Part shown: one piece after another, positions 56,287 to 64,000 of the stretch
Numbering within the stretch: the first letter of the stretch is position 1
Layout of the letters: every line of letters begins with the position of its first letter
Assembly (NCBI RefSeq): GCF_026262505.1
Contig: NC_067206.1
Span: forward strand, 19,427,319 to 19,491,318
Direction of reading: 5' to 3'
Length of the DNA stretch: 64,000 bases
From: Trichomonas vaginalis G3
Lineage: Eukaryota; Parabasalia; Trichomonadida; Trichomonadidae
Notes under the pieces: model-generated
Seen by the model: the letters and a program-made list of their open reading frames with translations, nothing else
The model's database searches: none
What the model was told of the DNA's origin: nothing
Translations under genes and position numbers: made by a program

Positions 56287-57561
56287 TTTCATCGTGAATG
56301 CTTCGTCAAGACTTCATCGTAAATGTTTTGTCATGACTTCATCGTAAATGTTTGTCAAAACTTCATCGAAACTATACATAAACACTTTATCAAGACTTCA
56401 TCGTATATACTTTGTCAAAACTTCATCGTCAATGATTTGTCAAGACTTCACCCTCATGAATTTGTCATGATTTCATCGTAAATGCTTCGTCATGATTTCA
56501 TCGTCAAAACTTCATCGTATATGCTTTGTCATGATTTCATCGTAAATGCTTCGTCAAGACTTCATCGTATATACTTTGTCAAAACTTCATCGTCAATGAT
56601 TTGTCAAGACTTCATCGTCAATGATTTGTCAAGACTTCACCCTCATGAATTTGTCATGATTTCATCGTATATGTTTTGTCAAGGTTTCTTCGTATATGTT
56701 TTGTCATGACTTTGTCAAGACTTCATCGTCAATGATTTGTCAAGACTTCATCGTCAATGATTTGTCAAGACTTCATCGTCAATGATTTGTCAAGGTTTCT
56801 TCGTATATGTTTTGTCAAGACTTCATCGTCAATGATTGTCAAGACTTCATCGTCAATGATTTGTCAAGACTTCATCGTCAATGATTTGTCAAGACTTCAT
56901 CGTAAACACTTTGACAAGACTTCATCGTCAAGATTTCATCGTAAATGATTTGTCAAGACTTCATCGTCAAGATTTCATCGTAAATGATTTGTCATGATTT
57001 CATCGTCAATGATTGTCAAGACTTCATCGTCAATGATTTGTCATGATTTCATCGTCAAAACTTTGTCATGATTTCTTCGTAAATGATTTGTCATGATTTC
57101 ATCGTCAATGATTTGTCAAGACTTCATCGTCAATGATTTGTCAAGACTTCATCGTAAACACTTTGACAAGACTTCATCGTCAAGATTTCATCGTAAATGA
57201 TTTGTCAAGACTTCATCGTCAAGATTTCATCGTAAATGATTTGTCATGATTTCTTCGTAAATGATTTGTCATGATTTCATCGTCAATGATTTGTCAAGAC
57301 TTCATCGTAAATGATTTGTCAAGACTTCATCGTCAATGTTTTGTCAAGACTTCATCGTCAATGATTTGTCAAGACTTCATCGTAAACACTTTGTCAAAAC
57401 TTCATCGTAAATGATTTGTCATGATTTCTTCGTAAACACTTTGTCATGATTTCATCGTAAATGCTTTGTCAAAACTTCATCGTCAATGATTTGTCAAGAC
57501 TTCATCGTAAACACTTTGTCAAAACTTCATCGTCAATGATTTGTCAAGACTTCATCGTAAT

Positions 57562-59050
57562 GAGTGTAAATGACCCAAAAATAATGTTTAGGTGAAGAAG
57601 TGAGATCTCACCTGTTTTCTCACCTAATTTTTCACCCTCATGAATTTGTCATGACTTCATCGTATATGATTTGTCATGACTTCATCGTCATGACTTCATC
57701 GTTAATGATTTGTCAAGACTTCATCGTCAATGATTTGTCATGACTTCATCGTAAACACTTTGTCATGATTTCATCGTTAATGAGTGTAAATGACCCAAAA
57801 ATAATGTTTAGGTGAAGAGGTGAGATCTCACCTGTTTTCTCACCTAATTTTTCACCCTCATGAATTTGTCATGATTTCATCGTAAATGTTTGTCATGACT
57901 TCTTCGTATATGTTTTGTCAAGGTTTCTTCGTATATACTTTGTCAAAACTTCATCGTCAATGATTTGTCAAGACTTCACCCTCATGAATTTGTCATGATT
58001 TCATCGTCAATGATTTGTCAAGACTTCATCGTCAAGATTTCATCGTAAATGATTTGTCAAGACTTCATCGTCAAGATTTCATCGTAAATGATTTGTCACG
58101 ATTTCTTCGTAAATGATTTGTCATGATTTCATCGTCAATGATTTGTCAAGACTTCATCGTCAATGTTTTGTCAAGACTTCATCGTCAATGATTTGTCAAG
58201 ACTTCATCGTAAACACTTTGTCAAAACTTCATCGTCAATGATTTGTCATGACTTCATCGTCATGACTTCATCGTTAATGATTTGTCAAGACTTCATCGTC
58301 AATGATTTGTCATGACTTCATCGTAAACACTTTGTCATGATTTCATCGTTAATGAGTGTAAATGACCCAAAAATAATGTTTAGGTGAAGAGGTGAGATCT
58401 CACCTGTTTTCTCACCTAATTTTTCACCCTCATGAATTTGTCATGATTTCATCGTATATGATTTGTCATGACTTCATCGTCAAAACTTCATCGTCAATGA
58501 TTTGTCATGACTTCTTCGTAAATGTTTTGTCATGATTTCATCGTAATGAGTGTAAATGACCCAAAAATAATGTTTAGGTGAAGAGGTGAGATCTCACCTG
58601 TTTTCTCACCTAATTTTTCACCCTCATGAATTTGTCATGACTTCATCGTATATGATTTGTCATGACTTCATCGTCATGACTTCATCGTTAATGATTTGTC
58701 AAGACTTCATCGTCAATGATTTGTCATGACTTCATCGTAAACACTTTGTCATGATTTCATCGTTAATGAGTGTAAATGACCCAAAAATAATGTTTAGGTG
58801 AAGAGGTGAGATCTCACCTGTTTTCTCACCTAATTTTTCACCCTCATGAATTTGTCATGATTTCATCGTATATGATTTGTCATGACTTCATCGTCAAAAC
58901 TTCATCGTCAATGATTTGTCATGACTTCATCGTAAACACTTTGTCATGATTTCATCGTTAATGAGTGTAAATGACCCAAAAATAATGTTTAGGTGAAGAG
59001 GTGAGATCTCACCTGTTTTCTCACCTAATTTTTCACCCTCATGAATTTGT
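57562..59050 (+). repeat. six GGTGAGATCTCACC modules in the left arm
   Basis: Modules of about 85 bases (start GAGTGTAAATGACCCAAA, centre AGGTGAGATCTCACCT, end TTTCACCCTCATGAA) lie near 57562, 57782, 58352, 58548, 58767 and 58963. The centre is a perfect palindrome with an extra AGGTGA/TCACCT on each side. Typical of a repeated protein-binding site. Confidence 0.9.
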
Positions 59051-59574
59051 CATGATTTCATCGTAAATGTTTGTCAAGACTTCATCGTCAAAACTTCATC
59101 GTCAGTGATTTCAGTGTCACCACGTCACCATGTCACCAGGTTAATTAACTTCTCCTAAAATTACTGACAACATGACATTTTGACAACAGGTACGAAAGGA
59201 ATTTCATCGTAAATGCTTCGTCAAGACTTCACCCTCATGAATTTGTCATGATTTCATCGTAAATGTTTGTCATGACTTCTTCGTATATGTTTTGTCAAGG
59301 TTTCTTCGTATATACTTTGTCAAAACTTCATCGTCAATGATTTGTCATGACTTCACCCTCATGAATTTGTCATGATTTCATCGTCAATGATTTGTCAAGA
59401 CTTCATCGTCAAGATTTCATCGTAAATGATTTGTCAAGACTTCATCGTCAAGATTTCATCGTAAATGATTTGTCACGATTTCTTCGTAAATGATTTGTCA
59501 TGATTTCATCGTCAATGATTTGTCAAGACTTCATCGTCAATGATTTGTCAAGACTTCATCGTCAATGTTTTGTC

Positions 59575-59704
59575 TGATTTACATCTAATGAAAAAGTTTA
59601 GAAGAATTATCTTATTCTTTCTGGCTTATTTTTATCCTTCCAGTACTCTCGGTTTTCAGAGGGAAGCAATCATATGAGGAAATTCTTCTAAAATTATTTT
59701 TGGG
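59575..59704. other. asymmetric centre of the inverted repeat
   Basis: About 130 unique bases between the arms. TTTAGAAGAATT and its inverse AATTCTTCTAAA enclose about 70 bases that are not self-complementary (CTTTCTGGCTTATTT region). It could be the turn of a resolved hairpin junction or an origin core. No gene. Confidence 0.7.
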
Positions 59705-62700
59705 TCATTTACACTCATTGACGATGAAGTTTTGACAAAGTGTTTACGATGAAGTCTTGACAAATCATTGACGATGAAGTTTTGACAAAGTGTTTACGAT
59801 GAAGTCTTGACAAATCATTGACGATGAAGTCTTGACAAAACATTTACGATGAAATCATGACAAATCATTTACGAAGAAATCATGACAAAACATATACGAA
59901 GAAGTCATGACAAAGCATATACGATGAAATCATGACAAATTCATGAGGGTGAAGTCTTGACGAAGCATTTACGATGAAATTCCTTTCGTACCTGTTGTCA
60001 AAATGTCATGTTGTCAGTAATTTTAGGAGAAGTTAATTAACCTGGTGACATGGTGACGTGGTGACACTGAAATCACTGACGATGAAGTTTTGACGATGAA
60101 GTCTTGACAAACATTTACGATGAAATCATGACAAATTCATGAGGGTGAAAAATTAGGTGAGAAAACAGGTGAGATCTCACCTCTTCACCTAAACATTATT
60201 TTTGGGTCATTTACACTCATTAACGATGAAATCATGACAAAGTTTTACGATGAAGTCATGACAAATCATTGACGATGAAGTTTTGACGATGAAGTCATGA
60301 CAAATCATATACGATGAAATCATGACAAATTCATGAGGGTGAAAAATTAGGTGAGAAAACAGGTGAGATCTCACCTCTTCACCTAAACATTATTTTTGGG
60401 TCATTTACACTCATTAACGATGAAATCATGACAAAGTGTTTACGATGAAGTCATGACAAATCATTGACGATGAAGTTTTGACGATGAAGTCATGACAAAT
60501 CATATACGATGAAATCATGACAAATTCATGAGGGTGAAAAATTAGGTGAGAAAACAGGTGAGATCTCACCTCTTCACCTAAACATTATTTTTGGGTCATT
60601 TACACTCATTATGATGAAATCATGACAAAACATTTACGAAGAAATCTTGACAAAACATTAACGATGAAGTCATGACAAATTCATGAGGGTGAAAAATTAG
60701 GTGAGAAAACAGGTGAGATCTCACCTCTTCACCTAAACATTATTTTTGGGTCATTTACACTCATTACGATGAAGTCTTGACAAATCATTGACGATGAAGT
60801 TTTGACAAAGTGTTTACGATGAAGTCTTGACAAATCATTGACGATGAAGTTTTGACAAAGCATTTACGATGAAATCATGACAAAGTGTTTACGAAGAAAT
60901 CATGACAAATCATTTACGATGAAGTTTTGACAAAGTGTTTACGATGAAGTCTTGACAAATCATTGACGATGAAGTCTTGACAAAACATTGACGATGAAGT
61001 CTTGACAAATCATTTACGATGAAATCTTGACGATGAAGTCTTGACAAATCATTGACGATGAAATCATGACAAATTCATGAGGGTGAAGTCTTGACAAATC
61101 ATTGACGATGAAGTTTTGACAAAGTATATACGAAGAAACCTTGACAAAACATATACGAAGAAGTCATGACAAAGCATATACGATGAAATCATGACAAATT
61201 CATGAGGGTGAAAAATTAGGTGAGAAAACAGGTGAGATCTCACCTCTTCACCTAAACATTATTTTTGGGTCATTTACACTCATTAACGATGAAATCATGA
61301 CAAAGTGTTTACGATGAAGTCATGACAAATCATTGACGATGAAGTCTTGACAAATCATTAACGATGAAGTCATGACGATGAAGTCATGACAAATCATATA
61401 CGATGAAATCATGACAAATCATTGACGATGAAGTTTTGACGATGAAGTCATGGCAAATCATTGACGATGAAGTCTTGACAAATCATTAACGATGAAGTCA
61501 TGACGATGAAGTCATGACAAATCATTAACGATGAAGTCATGACGATGAAGTCATGACAAATCATATACGATGAAATCATGACAAATTCATGAGGGTGAAA
61601 AATTAGGTGAGAAAACAGGTGAGATCTCACCTCTTCACCTAAACATTATTTTTGGGTCATTTACACTCATTAACGATGAAATCATGACAAAGTGTTTACG
61701 ATGAAGTCATGACAAATCATTGACGATGAAGTCTTGACAAATCATTAACGATGAAGTCATGACGATGAAGTCATGACGATGAAGTCATGACAAATCATTG
61801 ACGATGAAGTCATGACAAATTCATGAGGGTGAAAAATTAGGTGAGAAAACAGGTGAGATCTCACCTCTTCACCTAAACATTATTTTTGGGTCATTTACAC
61901 TCATTATGATGAAATCATGACAAAACATTTACGAAGAAATCTTGACAAAACATTAACGATGAAGTCATGACAAATTCATGAGGGTGAAAAATTAGGTGAG
62001 AAAACAGGTGAGATCTCACCTCTTCACCTAAACATTATTTTTGGGTCATTTACACTCATTAACGATGAAATCATGACAAAGTGTTTACGATGAAGTCATG
62101 ACAAATCATTGACGATGAAGTCTTGACAAATCATTGACGATGAAGTCATGACGATGAAGTCATGACAAATCATTGACGATGAAGTCATGACAAATTCATG
62201 AGGGTGAAAAATTAGGTCAGAAAACAGGTGAGATCTCACCTCTTCACCTAAACATTATTTTTGGGTCATTTACACTCATTACGATGAAATCATGACAAAA
62301 CATTTACGAAGAAATCTTGACAAAACATTAACGATGAAGTCATGACAAATTCATGAGGGTGAAAAATTAGGTGAGAAAACAGGTGAGATCTCACCTCTTC
62401 ACCTAAACATTATTTTTGGGTCATTTACACTCATTACGATGAAGTCTTGACAAATCATTGACAATGAAGTTTTGACAAAGTGTTTACGATGAAGTCTTGA
62501 CAAATCATTGACGATGAAGTCTTGACAAAACATTGACGATGAAGTCTTGACAAATCATTGACGATGAAGTTTTGACAAAGTGTTTACGATGAAGTCTTGA
62601 CAAATCATTGACGATGAAGTCTTGACAAAACATTTACGATGAAGTCATGACAAATCATTTACGAAGAAGTCATGACACAACATATACGAAGAAACCTTGA

Positions 62701-63640
62701 CAAATCATTGACGATGAAGTCTTGACGAAGCATTTACGATGAAGTCATGACAAAGTTTTGACGATGAAATCATGACAAATCATTGACGATGAAGTCTTGA
62801 CAATCATTGACGATGAAGTCTTGCCAAAACATTTACGATGAAATCATGACAAAGTGTTTACGATGAAGTCATGACAAATCATTGACGATGAAGTATTTAC
62901 GATGAAGTCATGACAAAACATATACGAAGAAACCTTGACAAATCATTGACGATGAAGTCTTGACAAATCATTGACGATGAAGTCTTGACAAATCATTTAC
63001 GATGAAATCATGGCAAAGCATATACGATGAAGTTTTGACGATGAAATCATGACGAAGCATTTACGATGAAATCATGACAAATTCATGAGGGTGAAGTCTT
63101 GACAAATCATTGACGATGAAGTTTTGACAAAGTATATACGATGAAGTCTTGATAAAGTGTTTATGTATAGTTTCGATGAAGTTTTGACAAACATTTACGA
63201 TGAAGTCATGACAAAACATTTACGATGAAGTCTTGACGAAGCATTCACGATGAAATTCCTTTCGTACCTGTTGTCAAAATGTCATGTTGTCAGTAATTTT
63301 AGGAGAAGTTAAAATTACTGGTGACATGGTGACGTGGTGACACCTTCGGTTCTTCAAAAATAATTCATAAATGCCTTCCTCCTTTCGTACCTGTTGTCAA
63401 AATGTCATGTTGTCAGTAATTTTAGGAGAAGTTAATTAACCTGGTGACATGGTGACGTGGTGACACTGAAATCATTGACGATGAAGTTTTGACGATGAAG
63501 TCTTGACAAATCATTAACGATGAAGTTTTGACGAAGAAATCATGACAAAACATTTACGATGAACTCATGACAAAACATATACGACGAAGTCTTGACAAAA
63601 CATATACGACGAAGTTTATACATTAATGTTAGTCATGAAT
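59705..63640 (-). repeat. right arm of the giant inverted repeat
   Basis: The inverse orientation of the left-arm units (core ACGATGAAGTCTTGACAAA). It has ten GGTGAGATCTCACC modules (near 60160, 60360, 60560, 60715, 61225, 61620, 61855, 62010, 62225 and 62380) against six on the left, so the arms are not simple mirror copies in their repeat content. Confidence 0.9.
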
Positions 63641-63685
63641 GTTTGTCCTACGTGTTGGCGTTAGTGTTGAAAAATAATGTTTGTC

Positions 63686-64000
63686 CTACATGAAGCCGTA
63701 CAAGCGTTTGAATTTGTTTATGAATAAAATTACACTCTTGTTTTCTGTATCTATCATACAAACATAAGCAGCACCTGTTTTTGTAAAGTTTATATGAAGT
63801 TTTCGATAGTTAAGACCTGTATAATAATAGAATGCGTCCTCATTCTCAACATAGTAGTAGAACTCAAACGAATGCTTACCATAATCTGTTATTTCAACAG
63901 CTTCGTCAGATATTTCATCAACGAACTCATAAACTATATCGCCATACTTGCTTTTATTTCTATTGTTTTCAGATCTAGAACACCAACGAAGGTTTGAGAT
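63686..64000 (-). CDS. HNH endonuclease, right copy (partial at window end)
   Basis: The inverse of 55541-55856: the stop is at 63686-63688 and 105 codons are present before the window ends. It seems nearly identical to the left copy, with at least one base difference. The HNH core is only partly inside the window (SNLRWC end). Its presence shows that the inverted repeat includes genes, so a mirrored helicase gene may lie beyond 64 kb. Confidence 0.85.
   Translation of the reverse strand: MSNLRWCSRSENNRNKSKYGDIVYEFVDEISDEAVEITDYGKHSFEFYYYVENEDAFYYYTGLNYRKLHINFTKTGAAYVCMIDTENKSVILFINKFKRLYGFM

Larger units (their letters stand above)
55541..59574 (+). repeat. left arm of the giant inverted repeat
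   Basis: Matches the inverse of 59705-64000 from within the HNH gene inward; the true outer boundary is not visible because the window ends. From about 55915 it is an array of related units of about 25 bases (core TTTGTCAAGACTTCATCGT), over one hundred copies by length, broken by two kinds of longer module listed separately. Confidence 0.9.

Noticed and set aside
55915-63640. CRISPR array or coding repeats in the 25-bp arrays
   Set aside because: Units are contiguous with no unique spacers, and the short frames through them (about 56.5-56.9 and 61.5 kb) only reflect repeat periodicity.
1-64000. LTR retrotransposon or retrovirus origin of the integrases
   Set aside because: No reverse transcriptase, RNase H, protease, capsid or long terminal direct repeats; the elements have terminal inverted repeats.
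55541-64000. pure assembly artefact (mirror duplication)
   Set aside because: Not excluded, but the arms differ in the number and order of modules and in at least one base of the HNH gene, and the centre is asymmetric.

Overview
The window is AT-rich eukaryotic DNA made almost entirely of mobile and virus-like elements nested in one another. I find no convincing conserved host gene. Reading frames have no introns that I can see, and TAA, TAG and TGA all act as stops. The mix is mariner with a core length near 1.3 kb, Mutator-like (MULE), Kolobok-like, hAT and pogo/DDE_1 transposases, many retrovirus-type integrases, and a D5/DUF5906-type helicase with HNH genes. It resembles a parabasalid such as Trichomonas or Tritrichomonas more than any other group I know. 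That assignment is an inference, since no rRNA, tRNA set or housekeeping gene is present to fix it.

1-22.5 kb holds a series of integrase transposons (about 0.3-1.1, 3.0-5.7, 8.3-9.5, 9.8-10.4, 15.5-18.5 and 21.1-22.5 kb). Their ends carry a recurring AAAAGTGACA core, and perfect hairpins stand in arrays close to those ends. Between them lie a degraded MULE (11.9-13.4 kb), a 680-bp MULE-type MITE with 10-bp target repeats (19.08-19.76 kb) and a tRNA-like Pol III unit (20.74-20.81 kb). 23.23-30.41 kb is a Kolobok-like element bounded by TTAA repeats. A MULE with long terminal repeats (24.1-28.4 kb) sits inside it, and that MULE is itself interrupted by a further element at 26.1-27.8 kb. 31-36 kb carries MULE and hAT remnants, unrecognised minus-strand frames and a 142-bp TTAA MITE. 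38.7-44.9 kb has MULE and pogo remnants and an unrecognised broken gene. 44.91-49.33 kb is a well-defined integrase element (TGT...ACA ends, 4-bp CAAG target repeat) holding a mariner, which in turn holds a second copy of the MULE MITE: three nested insertions in readable order.

50.3-64.0 kb is different. It is a virus-like or plasmid-like replicon with two small minus-strand genes, a D5-type superfamily 3 helicase gene split by a 705-bp MITE, a divergent HNH gene, and then about 8 kb of roughly 25-bp iteron-like repeats forming two facing arms of a giant inverted repeat. A second HNH copy faces the first at the window end. Inside the arms, a module with the palindrome GGTGAGATCTCACC recurs many times; a single copy also lies next to a gene at 50.9 kb. 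The layout recalls a replication origin or the head-to-head junction of a linear replicon. I treat this region as a fossil and only describe its parts.

The two most unusual signals are this iteron-filled inverted repeat and the arrays of hairpins, whose apices (and sometimes spacers) are conserved while their stems change.
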